From contig NZ_CP010892.1 of assembly GCF_000931465.1 (NCBI RefSeq), positions 434,001-498,000 of the forward strand: a stretch of DNA of 64,000 nt, in the 5' to 3' direction. The first letter of the stretch is position 1. Each line of letters begins with the position of its first letter. Source of the DNA: Pseudomonas sp. MRSN 12121. GTDB taxonomy: Bacteria; Pseudomonadota; Gammaproteobacteria; Pseudomonadales; Pseudomonadaceae. Below, one piece after another: positions 29,107 through 39,257 of this stretch. Made by a program: the position numbers and the translations under genes. The notes beneath the pieces were generated by a model. It worked only from the letters and a program-made list of their open reading frames with translations, did no database searches and was not told where the DNA came from.

Positions 29107-31023
29107 TCAAACCCGGAAACGCCCGACCAGGGTCTGCAGATGGGTCCCCAGGCGCGCCAGCTCGACGCTGGAGGCCGCCGTTTCCTCGCTGGCGGCCGAG
29201 GTCTGCTCGGACACGTCACGCACGTTCAGCACGCTCCTGTTGATTTCCTCGGCCACCGCGCTCTGCTGCTCGGCCGCGGCGGCGATCTGCTGGTTCATGG
29301 CCTGGATCGCCGAGACGGTGCGGGTAATGCTCTCCAGCGAGCCGCCGGCGCGGCGGGTCAGCTCGACGCTGCTGTCGGTCAGGTTGCGGCTGTTGTCCAT
29401 GATGGTCGCCACTTCCTGGGTGCCGTTCTGCAACCCGAGGATCAATTCCTCGATCTCTTCGGTGGACTTCTGGGTGCGCTGCGCCAGGCTGCGCACTTCG
29501 TCGGCGACCACCGCGAAGCCGCGCCCGGCCTCGCCGGCGCGGGCGGCCTCGATGGCGGCGTTGAGCGCCAGCAGGTTGGTCTGCTGGGCGACCGACTTGA
29601 TCACGTCGAGCACGCTGCCGATCTTGTCGCTTTCCTGCTTCAGGTGGCCCATGGCCTCGGTGGAGTTGCCGACTTCGGCTGCCAGGCGCTCGATCTGCGC
29701 GATGGCCTCGCCCACCACCTTGTCGCCTTCGCGGGCTTGCTGGTCGGCGGCAACCGCCGCTTCCGAGGCTTCCTCGGCGTTACGCGCGACTTCCTGGACC
29801 GTGGCGGCCATTTCGTTCATCGCGGTGGCGACCTGGTCGGTCTCGATCTTCTGGTTGTTGACCCCGGCGCTGGTCTGTTCGGTCACGGCCGACAACTGCT
29901 CCGCGGCGCTGGCGATCTGGGTGACGCCGTCACTGATCCCGCCGATCAGCTCGCGCAGGCCCTGGGTCATGCGTTGCATGGCCCGTTGCAACTGGCCGAG
30001 TTCATCGCGGCGCGTCACCTGCAGGTTCTGGCTGAGGTCGCCGGAGGCGACGCGTTCCACCACCTCAAGGGTCTGGCGCAGCGGGGTAACGATCTGCCGG
30101 GTGATGCTCCAGGCGGCGATCAGGCCGAACAGCAGGGCCAGGGCGGTGACGATGGCCAGGGTGCTCTTGGCCCGGGCGGCGTCGCTGTCGCGTTTTTCGG
30201 TCTGCGCGGCGGTCAGTTGCTTGCTGATGTCCATCAGGCGATCGCCCTGGGCCGCCATGCGTTTGAGCGCGGTGGCGCTGGCCACCTGGGAATCGCGAAA
30301 CTCGCTGACCGCGGCACGGTAGCCCTTCAGCGAGTCGCTGGCCTGTTGCAGGTTGGGCAGGTGTTGTTCCGGCAGCCGGCTCGGCAGGCTGACGAGGTTG
30401 TTCAGGGCGTTGTCGATGGCGTCCAGCGCCGGTTGTTCGGCCTCGGCCTTGCCGCTGTAGGTGTAGCCGCGGACCTGGAAGCGTGCCTGCTGGATCAGCT
30501 TGCTCAGGTCGATGACGCTGTTGAACTGCGCCACGCTGTCGCCCTGCAGCATGGCTTTCTCCACTTCGGCGACCCGAGCCACGGCGTTGTCGGCAGTGGC
30601 GCCGAGCTTGGCGCGAGCGGCCTCGCGGCTGGCGGTGGCACGGGTGATGTCGGCGAAGGCCGCCTTGTATTCGCCGACAGCGGCGAGCTGTTGGTCGATC
30701 ATGGCGATGCTTTCAGGCTGCTCGAGCATCTTGCGGGCGGCCTGCAGGCCCTCGTCGAGTTTGTTCAGGAGATCGCTGACCGGCCCCGGCCCCTGTTCGC
30801 CACGACGCATCTCGTAGTCCAGGCGCGCATTGCGCAGATCCTTGGTCAGCTCGTTGAGGGACGAGATGTAGCCCAGCTTGTCACCGCGCTCGATCACGTT
30901 GCCCAGGCCCGTCCAGCCAGTCGCGGTGATGAGCAGGGTCAGGAGCAGCACCAGGCCGAAGCCGATGCCGAGTTTGAGGTTGACGCTCACATTTCCCAGA
31001 CTCTGGGCTAACCAACGGTACAT
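29107..31023 (-). CDS. Methyl-accepting chemotaxis protein with HBM sensor domain (McpK/McpS-like)
   Basis: 638 aa. TM1 at about 17-37; a long, wholly helical periplasmic domain (about 40-285) of the HBM (helical bimodular) type; TM2 ([19 protein letters not shown]); HAMP; and a signalling hairpin with [18 protein letters not shown]. McpS of P. putida (639 aa) and McpK of P. aeruginosa (PA5072) are HBM receptors for TCA-cycle acids and alpha-ketoglutarate respectively. The neighbours here match those of PA5072, so an organic-acid ligand is likely. Arg64 and Arg67 in LRNARL lie where HBM receptors carry ligand arginines. Ribosome site aagggag. Confidence 0.92.
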   Translation of the reverse strand: MYRWLAQSLGNVSVNLKLGIGFGLVLLLTLLITATGWTGLGNVIERGDKLGYISSLNELTKDLRNARLDYEMRRGEQGPGPVSDLLNKLDEGLQAARKMLEQPESIAMIDQQLAAVGEYKAAFADITRATASREAARAKLGATADNAVARVAEVEKAMLQGDSVAQFNSVIDLSKLIQQARFQVRGYTYSGKAEAEQPALDAIDNALNNLVSLPSRLPEQHLPNLQQASDSLKGYRAAVSEFRDSQVASATALKRMAAQGDRLMDISKQLTAAQTEKRDSDAARAKSTLAIVTALALLFGLIAAWSITRQIVTPLRQTLEVVERVASGDLSQNLQVTRRDELGQLQRAMQRMTQGLRELIGGISDGVTQIASAAEQLSAVTEQTSAGVNNQKIETDQVATAMNEMAATVQEVARNAEEASEAAVAADQQAREGDKVVGEAIAQIERLAAEVGNSTEAMGHLKQESDKIGSVLDVIKSVAQQTNLLALNAAIEAARAGEAGRGFAVVADEVRSLAQRTQKSTEEIEELILGLQNGTQEVATIMDNSRNLTDSSVELTRRAGGSLESITRTVSAIQAMNQQIAAAAEQQSAVAEEINRSVLNVRDVSEQTSAASEETAASSVELARLGTHLQTLVGRFRV

Positions 31024-31103
31024 GCCGCGAACTCCCTTGGACCATTATTCGGTTTTGTAGGGAGACTATCGGCTGCGTCAGATAAATCTGAAGCTGTACA
31101 GAT

Positions 31104-31174
31104 GTAGGAGCGAGGCTTGCCCGCGATGACGTCGTGTCGGGGACACCGCTATCGCGGGCAAGCCTCGCTCCTAC
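31104..31174. repeat. REP inverted pair (REPIN)
   Basis: Two perfect facing REP cores (31104-31126 and 31152-31174) separated by 25 bp, between rsmE (ends 31190) and the chemoreceptor start (31023). It is probably the 3' structure of the tat-rsmE transcript. Confidence 0.9.
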
Positions 31175-31189
31175 CTGTTTAGGTGGGGA

Positions 31190-31897
31190 TCAGAACAGGC
31201 GGGCGAGCAGGGCGGTAACGGCGGTTTCGACCCGCAGGATGCGTTCGCCGAGTTGCACCGGTTGCAGGCCGGCCTTGCCCAGCAGGTCGATTTCATAGGG
31301 AATCCAGCCGCCTTCGGGGCCGATGGCCAATGTCACCGGCTCGTCCAGGCCGCGCGGGCAGGCCGGGTACTGGCCGGGATGGCCGACCAGCCCGAGGGTG
31401 CCCTCGACCAGCGCCGGCAGACGGTCTTCGACGAAGGGCTTGAAGCGTTTTTCGATGACCACTTCCGGCAGCACGCTGTCGCGTGCCTGTTCCAGGCCAA
31501 GGATCAGCTGTTCGCGAATCGCCTCGGGTTCGAGGAAGGGGGTCTGCCAGAAGCTTTTCTCGACCCGGTAGCTGTTCACCAGCACCAGGCGCGGCACGCC
31601 CATGGCGGCGACGGTCTGCAACACCCGACGGAGCATTTTCGGGCGTGGCAGGGCCAGCACCAGGGTCAGCGGCAATTTGGCGGGCGGTGGCTGGTCGAGG
31701 CTGACGCGCAGCTCGGCTTCCCGGGCTTCCAGGCGCAGCAGTTCGGCGGAGCCCATCAGGCCGCCGATCCGGCCCACCCGCAGGCTGTCGCCCACCGCGG
31801 CACGGTGGACTTCCTGCATGTGAGTCAGGCGGCGATCGCGCAGGATCACCCGGTCGGCCGCGATGAAGTCGGCCTCCTCGAGCAGCAGCAGGTTCAC
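31190..31897 (-). CDS. rsmE: 16S rRNA (uracil1498-N3)-methyltransferase
   Basis: 235 aa SPOUT methyltransferase methylating U1498 of 16S rRNA. An N-terminal PUA-like domain is followed by a knotted domain with [21 protein letters not shown] and [11 protein letters not shown] near the C-terminus. The GTG at 31897 overlaps the tatC stop (GTGA) and gives the family length. A longer frame reaching 32140 runs through tatC and is an overextension. Confidence 0.94.
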   Translation of the reverse strand: MNLLLLEEADFIAADRVILRDRRLTHMQEVHRAAVGDSLRVGRIGGLMGSAELLRLEAREAELRVSLDQPPPAKLPLTLVLALPRPKMLRRVLQTVAAMGVPRLVLVNSYRVEKSFWQTPFLEPEAIREQLILGLEQARDSVLPEVVIEKRFKPFVEDRLPALVEGTLGLVGHPGQYPACPRGLDEPVTLAIGPEGGWIPYEIDLLGKAGLQPVQLGERILRVETAVTALLARLF

Positions 31898-32688
31898 GCT
31901 TGGGTCGCTGGGGGTTGGTCGTCGTGGTCTTCGGCCGGCCGGTCGTCCGGGTGGTCGCCGCGCTTGCTGATCAGGCTGCCGAACAGGATGCCGATCTCGA
32001 ACAGCAGCCACATGGGCACCGCCAGCAGGGTCTGGGAGAAGATGTCCGGCGGGGTGAGGATCATGCCGACCACGAAGCAGCCGATGATCACGTAGGGGCG
32101 GATCTTCTTCAGGTAGGCGACGTCGACCACGCCGATCCACACCAGCAGGACCACCGCCACCGGGATCTCGAACGCCACGCCGAAGGCGAAGAACAGGGTC
32201 ATGACGAAATCGAGGTAGCTGGTGATGTCGGTCATCATCTCCACGCCGGCCGGGGTGGCCGCGGCGAAGAACTTGAAGATCAGCGGGAACACCAGGAAAT
32301 AGGCGAAGGCCATGCCGATGTAGAACAGCAGGATGCTGGAGACCAGCAATGGCACGGCAATACGCTTTTCATGCTTGTACAGGCCGGGCGCGATGAAGCC
32401 CCAGATCTGGTGCAGGATCACCGGGATCGCCAGGAACAGCGAGACCATCATCGTCAGTTTCAGTGGCGTCAGGAACGGCGACGCGACGTCGGTGGCGATC
32501 ATCGTCGCGCCCACTGGCAGGTACTGGCGCAGCGGCGTGGAGACGATGGTGTAGATCTGCTGGGTGAAGGCGAACAGCCCGGCGAAGATCAGGAAGATCG
32601 CCGCCACGCAGCGCAGCAGCCGGGTGCGCAACTCGGTGAGGTGCGACACCAGCGGCATGTGTTGGTCGTTTTCCGGAATATCGCTCAT
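31894..32688 (-). CDS. tatC: Twin-arginine translocase subunit TatC
   Basis: 264 aa, six TM helices. Polytopic receptor for twin-arginine signal peptides. The conserved N-terminal [11 protein letters not shown] includes Glu19 (equal to E. coli Glu15); FAYFLVFPL and the GVAFEIPV region are intact. A short acidic, His-containing cytoplasmic tail ([13 protein letters not shown]) is characteristic of pseudomonads. It overlaps tatB by 4 bp and rsmE by 4 bp. Confidence 0.97.
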   Translation of the reverse strand: MSDIPENDQHMPLVSHLTELRTRLLRCVAAIFLIFAGLFAFTQQIYTIVSTPLRQYLPVGATMIATDVASPFLTPLKLTMMVSLFLAIPVILHQIWGFIAPGLYKHEKRIAVPLLVSSILLFYIGMAFAYFLVFPLIFKFFAAATPAGVEMMTDITSYLDFVMTLFFAFGVAFEIPVAVVLLVWIGVVDVAYLKKIRPYVIIGCFVVGMILTPPDIFSQTLLAVPMWLLFEIGILFGSLISKRGDHPDDRPAEDHDDQPPATQA

Positions 32689-33110
32689 GGGGCTCGCGGC
32701 GGCAAAGTGGGGTCGTGGGGGGCTGGCGCGACAGGCGTGGTCACGGGCGCAGCCGGTTCGGCAACCGGGCTTGCGGCGCCCGCGCCGGCTGGCGCTTCAG
32801 GCGCCGCGGCGGGGGCATGAATGCTCTGCTCGGCCACGGGCTCCACCGGTGTCGGTTGCTGCTGGGTCGGATTGAGGATTTTCCGCGCTTCCTGTTCCAG
32901 CGACAGAATGTGTTCGTTGTGCAGTTGCCGACGGATTTCATCGGCACCGATTTCCCGCTCAACTTCCTGCTTGATCGCGTTGAAGCTGCGCTTCAGGCGG
33001 CCGATCCACAGACCTGCGGTGCGCGCGGCGCCCGGCAGGCGCTCGGGCCCGAGCACCAGCAGGGCCACCAGGCCGACGAGCAGCAGTTCAGAGAAGCTGA
33101 TCCCAAACAT
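32685..33110 (-). CDS. tatB: Sec-independent translocase protein TatB
   Basis: 141 aa. One N-terminal TM helix ([21 protein letters not shown]) with Glu8 and the Gly-Pro hinge (LGPERLP), an amphipathic helix, then a Pro/Ala-rich tail. Binds TatC and Tat substrates. It lies 10 bp downstream of tatA and overlaps tatC. Confidence 0.96.
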   Translation of the reverse strand: MFGISFSELLLVGLVALLVLGPERLPGAARTAGLWIGRLKRSFNAIKQEVEREIGADEIRRQLHNEHILSLEQEARKILNPTQQQPTPVEPVAEQSIHAPAAAPEAPAGAGAASPVAEPAAPVTTPVAPAPHDPTLPPRAP

Positions 33111-33120
33111 TAGTCAGTGC

Positions 33121-33402
33121 TCACGAGTCTTTGCGGGTCGGCTCTTCGACTTTCTGCGCCTGCACGTCGATGGTGTGCGGCTGGTTCAGCGGAGCGCTGG
33201 GCTGCGGCTGGACCGGCGATGTGGCCTGCGCGGTCGGCGGTACGGCTGGTTCGGCCGGCTTCTCGTCATCGTTCATGGCCTTGCGAAAGCCCTTGATCGA
33301 CTCGCCGACATCGGTGCCCAGGTTTTTCAGTTTCTTGGTGCCGAACACCAGCACCACGACAACCAGGATGACGATCCAGTGTTTCCAGTCAAAAATGCCC
33401 AT
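33121..33402 (-). CDS. tatA: Sec-independent translocase protein TatA
   Basis: 93 aa. [21 protein letters not shown] forms the short membrane helix, followed by the conserved [10 protein letters not shown] hinge and amphipathic helix, then a Pro/Gln-rich tail. It forms the translocation pore assembly. The ATG at 33402 has gagagg upstream; a 30-residue upstream extension overlaps hisE and is rejected. First of tatABC. Confidence 0.97.
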   Translation of the reverse strand: MGIFDWKHWIVILVVVVLVFGTKKLKNLGTDVGESIKGFRKAMNDDEKPAEPAVPPTAQATSPVQPQPSAPLNQPHTIDVQAQKVEEPTRKDS

Positions 33403-33427
33403 GCTGCGTTTCCTCTCTAAATGATGT

Positions 33428-33760
33428 TCAGGCGGACGGGCGCGAGGCTTTCTCGGCGTGTCCGGACAATCCGAAGCGGCGGTCCAGTTCATCGAGAACG
33501 GCCTGCGGATGCTGCCCCAACTGGGCGAGCATGACCAGGGTATGGAACCAGAGATCGGCGGTTTCGTAGATCACATCGCTGCAGTCGCCGCTGCTGGCGG
33601 CGTCCTTGGCGGCGATGATGGTTTCCACCGATTCCTCGCCGACCTTTTCCAGAATCTTGTTCAGGCCCTTGTGGTACAGGCTGGCGACATAGGAGGTGTC
33701 GGCGGCGGCGCCTTTGCGCTCCTCCAGCACCTGGGCCAGACGGGTCAGGGTATCGCTCAT
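33428..33760 (-). CDS. hisE: Phosphoribosyl-ATP pyrophosphatase
   Basis: 110 aa, MazG-like all-helical fold with the [15 protein letters not shown] metal-binding motif and the downstream ETADLWFH. Second step of histidine biosynthesis. It starts 2 bp after the hisI stop and is followed directly by tatABC, the usual Pseudomonas order. Confidence 0.97.
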   Translation of the reverse strand: MSDTLTRLAQVLEERKGAAADTSYVASLYHKGLNKILEKVGEESVETIIAAKDAASSGDCSDVIYETADLWFHTLVMLAQLGQHPQAVLDELDRRFGLSGHAEKASRPSA

Positions 33761-33762
33761 GT

Positions 33763-34155
33763 TCAGTGTCCTGCTTGATAGATCGCGTGCGGGTCTTTGA
33801 GTACCGGGTCGACCGTTTTCCAGCCGCCGTTTTCGTAGACACGGTAGAAGCAGCTCTGGCGGCCTGTGTGACAGGCGATGTCGCCGATCTGTTCGACCAT
33901 CAGGATGATGACATCGGCATCGCAGTCCAGGCGCATTTCATGAAGCTTCTGCACATGCCCGGACTCTTCGCCCTTGCGCCATAGCTTGCCACGCGAACGT
34001 GACCAGTAGATGGCACGGTTTTCGGCGGCGGTCAGGCTCAGCGCTTCGCGATTCATCCAGGCCATCATCAGCACGCGTCCGGTCTTGTGATCCTGGGCGA
34101 TGGCCGGCACCAGGCCGTCAGCGTCCCATTTGATCTCGTCCAGCCAATCTTTCAT
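33763..34155 (-). CDS. hisI: Phosphoribosyl-AMP cyclohydrolase
   Basis: 130 aa. Third step of histidine biosynthesis; here a stand-alone protein, not fused to HisE. Motifs: [24 protein letters not shown], metal-binding RLDCDAD and [10 protein letters not shown]. The start is set at the ATG at 34155, because ggag lies 6 bases upstream; an earlier in-frame TTG (34170) lacks a ribosome site. Confidence 0.96.
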   Translation of the reverse strand: MKDWLDEIKWDADGLVPAIAQDHKTGRVLMMAWMNREALSLTAAENRAIYWSRSRGKLWRKGEESGHVQKLHEMRLDCDADVIILMVEQIGDIACHTGRQSCFYRVYENGGWKTVDPVLKDPHAIYQAGH

Positions 34156-34236
34156 CTTCGACTCCGACAACAGGGTTCGACGTGCTCGTCGAGCCTCGGC
34201 GATGGGAAACAGTGTGCCAGCCGCTAGCCCGGCTGG

Positions 34237-35841
34237 CTATCGGCGCACGACCAGATACAAGCCCACGGCAACCATGATGCCGGCCGGCCAGTGACCCAGT
34301 TGGTTCAAGGGGCCGCCTGCCGCGAGGATCGCCCCGCCACCCAGGTGCGCCGCGCCGAGCAGGCGCAGGAACCAGTCGTCCTTGCGCCGCTGCCAGGGCG
34401 GTGCCGGGTCCTGGGCATGGGGTTGGGACATGCGCTCGAGCAGGTCGCGGGTCATGTTGGCCAGGTGCGGCAGTTGCTCGACCTGGCTGTGCAGGTTGCC
34501 CAGCAAGGCTTTCGGGCTGACGCGCTCGCGCATCCAGCGTTCGAGGAACGGCTGGGCGGTGTTCCACAGGTCCAGCTCCGGGTACAGCTGACGGCCCAGG
34601 CCCTCGATGTTCAGCAGGGTCTTTTGCAGCAATACCAATTGCGGCTGCACTTCCATGTTGAAGCGGCGAGCGGTCTGGAACAGGCGCATCAGCACCTGGC
34701 CGAAGGAAATATCCTTTAACGGTTTTTCGAAGATCGGTTCGCACACGGTGCGGATCGCCGCTTCGAATTCGTTGAGCTTGGTCTCGGCCGGCACCCAGCC
34801 CGAATCGATGTGCAACTGCGCCACCCGGCGGTAGTCGCGCTTGAAGAAGGCGAACAGGTTGCGGGCCAGGTAGTCCTGGTCTTCCGGGGTCAGGCTGCCG
34901 ACGATGCCGCAGTCGATCGCGATGTACTGCGGGCTCCACGGCTGCACGGTGCTGACGAAAATGTTGCCCGGGTGCATGTCGGCGTGGAAGAAGCTGTCGC
35001 GGAACACCTGGGTGAAGAAGATCTCCACGCCGCGCTCGGCGAGCATCTTCATGTCGGTGCGCTGGTCGGCGAGGGTGGCAAGGTCCGTCACCTGGATGCC
35101 GTAGATGCGCTCCATGACCAGCACTTTCGGCCGGCACCAGTCCCAGTAGACCTGCGGCACGTAGAGCAGCGGCGAGCCCTCGAAGTTGCGCTTGAGCTGG
35201 CTGGCGTTGGCCGCCTCGCGCAGCAGGTCGAGTTCGTCGTAGATGGTCTTTTCGTAATCGCTGACCACATCCACCGGGTGCAGCAGGCGGGCGTCGGCCG
35301 AGAGCTTTTCGGCGGCGCGGGCGAGGATGAACAGCCAGGCCAGGTCCTGGGCGATGACGGGCTTGAGGCCCGGGCGGATCACCTTGACCACCACCTCTTC
35401 GCCGGTTTTCAGCTTGGCCGCGTGGACCTGGGCCACCGAGGCCGAGGCCAGGGGTTCGATGTCGAAGCGGCTGAAGACGTCGCCGATCTTCTTGCCCAGT
35501 TGCTCCTCGATCAGCGCCACCGATTTCTTCGAGTCGAAAGGCGGTACGCGGTCCTGCAGCAGCATCAACTCGTCGGCGATGTCCTCGGGCAGCAGGTCGC
35601 GGCGGGTCGAAAGAATCTGCCCGAACTTGATGAAGATCGGCCCCAGGTCCTGCAAGGCCAGGCGCAGGCGCGCGCCGCGGCTCAGCTCCAGTGGCTTGCG
35701 CGGGAACCAGCGCCAGGGCAGGGCATAGCGCAGTGCCAGGAGGAACCAGGGCAGCGGCAGGGCGAACAGCAGGTCATCGAGGCGGTAGCGGATCACGACG
35801 CGCTGGATGCGCAACAAACGGCGGACGGCAAGCAGCTTCAT
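34237..35841 (-). CDS. ubiB: Ubiquinone biosynthesis regulatory ATPase UbiB
   Basis: 534 aa atypical kinase of the ABC1/ADCK family. The KxGQ motif is at 72-75 (KFGQ), the Ala-rich nucleotide loop is in [12 protein letters not shown], the catalytic-like HADMHPGN and the metal-binding DCG follow. Two C-terminal TM helices anchor it to the inner membrane. It supports the ubiquinone-synthesis complex with UbiJ and UbiK. It overlaps ubiJ by 4 bp. Confidence 0.97.
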   Translation of the reverse strand: MKLLAVRRLLRIQRVVIRYRLDDLLFALPLPWFLLALRYALPWRWFPRKPLELSRGARLRLALQDLGPIFIKFGQILSTRRDLLPEDIADELMLLQDRVPPFDSKKSVALIEEQLGKKIGDVFSRFDIEPLASASVAQVHAAKLKTGEEVVVKVIRPGLKPVIAQDLAWLFILARAAEKLSADARLLHPVDVVSDYEKTIYDELDLLREAANASQLKRNFEGSPLLYVPQVYWDWCRPKVLVMERIYGIQVTDLATLADQRTDMKMLAERGVEIFFTQVFRDSFFHADMHPGNIFVSTVQPWSPQYIAIDCGIVGSLTPEDQDYLARNLFAFFKRDYRRVAQLHIDSGWVPAETKLNEFEAAIRTVCEPIFEKPLKDISFGQVLMRLFQTARRFNMEVQPQLVLLQKTLLNIEGLGRQLYPELDLWNTAQPFLERWMRERVSPKALLGNLHSQVEQLPHLANMTRDLLERMSQPHAQDPAPPWQRRKDDWFLRLLGAAHLGGGAILAAGGPLNQLGHWPAGIMVAVGLYLVVRR

Positions 35842-36461
35842 GCGTTATCGCTTGGGTCAAGGGATCGGGAAAGGCGCTCGAAACGCGCCTCGAGGCGTTC
35901 CAGGTCGAGCTTGACCTGGTCCAGTTCGCTGAAACGGGCTTCGGCTTCGTGCTGGCCCACCAGGGTGCGCGACTCTTCGGCCAGGTATTCGGCCAGGTTC
36001 TGGTTCAGGCTGGCGAAACCCTGGCGATACCAGCGTGCGCGGCTGCGCAGGTGGCCGCTGAGCAGCGGGGTGGCCACCGGGCCCAGCCAGCGCGAGAGTT
36101 CGTACTCCCAGTCCAGCTCCAGGTCCTGGAGGGTGGCGGCCAGTTCCAGCAGTACGCCGCTGTCGCCATCGAGCTCGACTTCGGGGCTGTGCAGCACCGA
36201 GGTCTTGTCCCGGCTCAGGGCCAGGCGCACCAGGCTCGAAGCGGGGGCCCGCAGGGTGCAGTCGACGTCGGCGGCCCAGTGGGCGGCGAGGGTCAGCCCC
36301 TCGTCGCCGGGAATGACGAACAACTGCACGCCCGGATTGCGGCAATCGACGGCGATGACCTTGCCGTGCAACGGCTGCAAGCGTGGCAAGGCCGTGCTGT
36401 CGAGGCGCAGGACACGGTTGAGGCCGTGTTCGACGCTGGCAAGCAGGCCGCTGAACAACAT
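35838..36461 (-). CDS. ubiJ: Ubiquinone biosynthesis accessory factor UbiJ
   Basis: 207 aa. N-terminal SCP2 lipid-binding domain (about 15-115) and a C-terminal coiled coil (about 165-205, Glu/Arg-rich). UbiJ binds polyprenyl intermediates and organises the soluble Ubi complex with UbiK. It sits between ubiE and ubiB with overlapping ends, the conserved order. Confidence 0.95.
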   Translation of the reverse strand: MLFSGLLASVEHGLNRVLRLDSTALPRLQPLHGKVIAVDCRNPGVQLFVIPGDEGLTLAAHWAADVDCTLRAPASSLVRLALSRDKTSVLHSPEVELDGDSGVLLELAATLQDLELDWEYELSRWLGPVATPLLSGHLRSRARWYRQGFASLNQNLAEYLAEESRTLVGQHEAEARFSELDQVKLDLERLEARFERLSRSLDPSDNA

Positions 36462-37231
36462 CAGGGCTTGATACCGCGGTGCAGGGCGACGATGCCCGCG
36501 GTCATGTTGTGATAGGTCACGCGGTCGAAGCCGGCCTCGACCATCATCGACTTCAGGGTTTCCTGGTTCGGGTGCATGCGGATCGATTCGGCCAGGTAGC
36601 GATAGCTTTCCGAGTCGTTGGTGATCAGCTTGCCGGCCAGCGGCATGAAGGCGAACGAGTAGGCGTCGTAGACCTTGGACATCAGCGTGTTGGTCGGCTT
36701 GGAGAACTCCAGCACCAGCAGGCGGCCACCAGGCTTGAGCACCCGCAGCATCGAGCGCAGGGCATCTTCCTTGTGCGTCACGTTGCGCAGGCCGAAAGCG
36801 ATGGTCACAACGTCGAAATGGTTGTCCGGGAAGGGCAGTTTTTCCGCGTCGGCCTGGACGAATTCGATATTGCCGGCCACGCCTTTGTCGAGCAGGCGGT
36901 CGCGACCGACCTTGAGCATGGAGGCGTTGATGTCCGCCAGCACCACTTGCCCGGAAGGACCTACCAGATGGGAAAACTTGCGGGTCAGGTCACCGGTGCC
37001 GCCGGCGATGTCCAGCACCCGGTTGCCAGGGCGCACCCCGGACAGTTCGATCGTGAAGCGTTTCCACAGGCGGTGCATGCCGCCGGACAGAACGTCGTTC
37101 ATCAGGTCGTACTTGGCGGCTACCGAGTGGAATACCTCAGCGACTTTTTCCGCCTTCTGGCTTTCCGGAACGTTCTTGAAGCCGAAGTGAGTGGTGGGTT
37201 CGGCATCGCTGCCTTTGCGCTGGTCAGTCAT
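36461..37231 (-). CDS. ubiE: Ubiquinone/menaquinone C-methyltransferase
   Basis: 256 aa SAM-dependent methyltransferase acting on the benzoquinol ring. Family signature [17 protein letters not shown] at 41-57, SAM motif [11 protein letters not shown] at 72-81, second signature near [20 protein letters not shown]. The ATG at 37231 gives the family length; a 52-residue upstream extension is rejected. First gene of ubiE-ubiJ-ubiB. Confidence 0.97.
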   Translation of the reverse strand: MTDQRKGSDAEPTTHFGFKNVPESQKAEKVAEVFHSVAAKYDLMNDVLSGGMHRLWKRFTIELSGVRPGNRVLDIAGGTGDLTRKFSHLVGPSGQVVLADINASMLKVGRDRLLDKGVAGNIEFVQADAEKLPFPDNHFDVVTIAFGLRNVTHKEDALRSMLRVLKPGGRLLVLEFSKPTNTLMSKVYDAYSFAFMPLAGKLITNDSESYRYLAESIRMHPNQETLKSMMVEAGFDRVTYHNMTAGIVALHRGIKP

Positions 37232-37386
37232 ATCGCGGTCACCAAAAAAGAATGCGGGACATTCTAATCCCGGTGGCGGCCTTTGTCTTGGCAAGGCTGA
37301 ATGTAAGATAGTGAAGCACCGGGGCGTTTTGACGCAGCGCAGTTCAAGACGCTTCAGGCAAGTCCCGATAAAGCAGGAGTCATTCA

Positions 37387-37662
37387 ATGGCCCGTATAAG
37401 TGTTGAGCGTGCCCATGGCCTGGGTAAGGAAGCAGCCCGTGAAAAGGCTGACCAGTTGGCGCAGAAACTGGCCGATCAGTATGGCCTGGAGCCGCAGTGG
37501 TCGGGCGATACCCTGAACCTCAAGCGGTCCGGGGTCAAAGGCGCGGTACAGGTAGGCGACGACTCGATCCGGGTCGATGTCGAGCTGGGCCTGTTGATGT
37601 CCGCCATGAGCGGCATGATCAAGTCGGAAATCGAGAAGGCCCTGGATAAGGCCCTGGTCTGA
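37387..37662 (+). CDS. Polyhydroxyalkanoic acid system family protein
   Basis: 91 aa PHA_gran_rgn-type protein: N-terminal helix [21 protein letters not shown], then a short beta-rich part ([25 protein letters not shown]-like) and a C-terminal helix. The family is found near PHA granule genes and is of unknown biochemical role, possibly a small steroid-isomerase-like or granule-associated factor. It is divergent from ubiE and upstream of phaI. The ribosome site aagcagga lies close to the ATG. Confidence 0.85.
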   Translation: MARISVERAHGLGKEAAREKADQLAQKLADQYGLEPQWSGDTLNLKRSGVKGAVQVGDDSIRVDVELGLLMSAMSGMIKSEIEKALDKALV

Positions 37663-37869
37663 GCTTCTTTATAGAGCGGCCGGGTGGTCGGCGATTCCGG
37701 GCGTCGCAATGACGTCCAGGAGGGGATTTGCCGGCCAGCCTGACGGCCGCGGCTACCACGCCTTGCATGACATTGGTTAGGGTGCCGATTCTAATTTTTC
37801 TCACTACTTTTGTGCCTGAGCCCACTTTCTGCGGGCCGTTCCTCAAACCTTCCGCGCGTGAGGTGCACC

Positions 37870-38292
37870 ATGGCCAAAGCCATTCTGAAGAAAAAAGTTG
37901 ATGCCGCATCAACCACTCTGGGTGAAGTCAGATCCTATGCCCGCAAGATCTGGCTGGCGGGCCTGGGGGCCTACACCAAGGTCGGCCAAGAGGGCAGCGA
38001 GTACTTCCAGGAACTCGTCAAGGCCGGTCAATCCGTTGAAAAGAGAGGCAAAAAGGTTGTGACTGAACAACTTGAGGCCGCCAACAGTCAGATTGACAGT
38101 GTGAAGGGTGATGTCACCAGTCTCAGAGGCAAGGTCGAAGTGCAGCTGGATAAAGTCGAAAGGGCTTTTGACACGCGCGTCGCAAGTGCCTTGAATCGCA
38201 TCGGCATTCCGTCTAAACATGACGTTGAGACACTCTCTGCTAAGCTCGATGAGCTGACGGCATTGCTCGAACGTGTCGCGCGTAAACATTAA
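37870..38292 (+). CDS. phaI: Phasin PhaI
   Basis: 140 aa granule-surface phasin. Contains YARKIWLAGLGAY near residue 22-34, shared with PhaF, and a heptad-rich helical C-terminal half (leucine-zipper-like; SQIDSVKGDVTSLRGKVE). The ATG at 37870 has gagg upstream; a 20-residue upstream extension is rejected. phaF begins 10 bp later. In P. putida these two are co-transcribed and activated by PhaD. Confidence 0.95.
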   Translation: MAKAILKKKVDAASTTLGEVRSYARKIWLAGLGAYTKVGQEGSEYFQELVKAGQSVEKRGKKVVTEQLEAANSQIDSVKGDVTSLRGKVEVQLDKVERAFDTRVASALNRIGIPSKHDVETLSAKLDELTALLERVARKH

Positions 38293-38302
38293 GGAGAACG
38301 GG

Positions 38303-39187
38303 ATGGCTGGTAAAAAGAATACTGAAAAAGAAGGCAGCTCGTGGATCGGGAAGGTCGAAGACTACTCCCGTAAAATCTGGCTTGCTGGTTTAGGCGTGTA
38401 CTCGAAAATCGACACTGACGGCAGCAAGCTTTTCGAGTCGCTGGTCAAAGACGGCGAGAAAGCCGAGAAGCTCACCAAAAGCGCCGTCGGCAAGAAAGTC
38501 GACGCGGCCAAGGACTCTGCGAGCTCGGCCAAATCGCGTATCAGTGGCGTCAAGGAGCGCGCGCTGGGCAAGTGGGACGAACTGGAAGGTGCATTCGACA
38601 AGCGCTTGAACAGTGCCATTTCGCGTCTGGGCGTGCCCAGTCGCAATGAAGTGAAGGCGCTGCACAGCAAGGTCGATACCCTGACCAAGCAAATCGAAAA
38701 ACTCACAGGCGCCAAGGTGGCTCCGGTCGCGGCCAAGACTGCCGCTGCCAAGCCAGCCGCCAAACCCGCAGCCAAGCCCCTGGTAAAGGCCGCCGCGAAA
38801 CCGGCAGCCAAACCGGCCGCCAAGGCACCGGCCAAAGCAGCAGCCAAGCCTGCGGCGAAACCGGCTGCCGCCAAGACTGCCGCCGCCAAGCCGGCTGCAA
38901 AACCTGCGGCCAAACCGGTAGCGGCCAAGCCAGCAGCCAAGCCTGCCGCCAAACCGGCAGCCAAGCCCGCTGCGAAACCCGCAGCCGCCAAGCCCGCCGC
39001 GAAACCTGCGGTAGCCAAGAAACCCGCGGTGAAAAAAACGGTAGCCGCAAAGGCTGCTACGCCAAAGCCAGCGGTCGCCGCCAAGCCGGCGGCACCGGTC
39101 AGTTCGGCGAATTCCGCCGCCGCACCGACTCCCGCTGTGACCCCGACTGCCGCGCCAGCTCCTTCGACGCCAACCAGTCAGTCCTGA
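38303..39187 (+). CDS. phaF: Phasin PhaF with histone-H1-like tail
   Basis: 294 aa. An N-terminal phasin domain (about 1-135, with YSRKIWLAGLGVY and a coiled-coil zipper ending LTKQIEKLTGAK) is followed by a very basic AAKP-repeat domain (about 145-270) like eukaryotic histone H1, then an Ala/Pro/Thr-rich end. In P. putida, PhaF binds both PHA granules and DNA and shares granules between daughter cells. The ribosome site is aaggag. It ends at a strong terminator. Confidence 0.97.
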   Translation: MAGKKNTEKEGSSWIGKVEDYSRKIWLAGLGVYSKIDTDGSKLFESLVKDGEKAEKLTKSAVGKKVDAAKDSASSAKSRISGVKERALGKWDELEGAFDKRLNSAISRLGVPSRNEVKALHSKVDTLTKQIEKLTGAKVAPVAAKTAAAKPAAKPAAKPLVKAAAKPAAKPAAKAPAKAAAKPAAKPAAAKTAAAKPAAKPAAKPVAAKPAAKPAAKPAAKPAAKPAAAKPAAKPAVAKKPAVKKTVAAKAATPKPAVAAKPAAPVSSANSAAAPTPAVTPTAAPAPSTPTSQS

Positions 39188-39203
39188 GTATCTCGGGGCA
39201 TGC

Positions 39204-39238
39204 AAAAACGCCCGGCCTGCCAAGGTCGGGCGTTTTTG
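39204..39238. terminator. Terminator between phaF and phaD
   Basis: aaaaacgcccggcc / ggtcgggcgttttt form a stem (one G-T pair) around tgccaa, with A and T runs on each side, so it can stop transcription of both convergent genes. Confidence 0.9.
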
Positions 39239-39257
39239 TTTGTGGGCCTTGCCAGGC

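Noticed and set aside
31190-32140. Possible fusion of rsmE with an extra N-terminal domain
   Set aside because: The extra part is out-of-frame tatC sequence; the GTG at 31897 overlapping the tatC stop gives the standard 235-aa protein.
36461-37387. N-terminally extended ubiE starting at 37387
   Set aside because: The extra 52 residues have no homology, contain many Cys/Pro/Arg, and overlap the divergent promoter region; the ATG at 37231 gives the standard length.
38735-39110. Tandem repeat array as a CRISPR or DNA satellite
   Set aside because: The repeats are in frame, codon-varied AAKP units of PhaF, without spacers.
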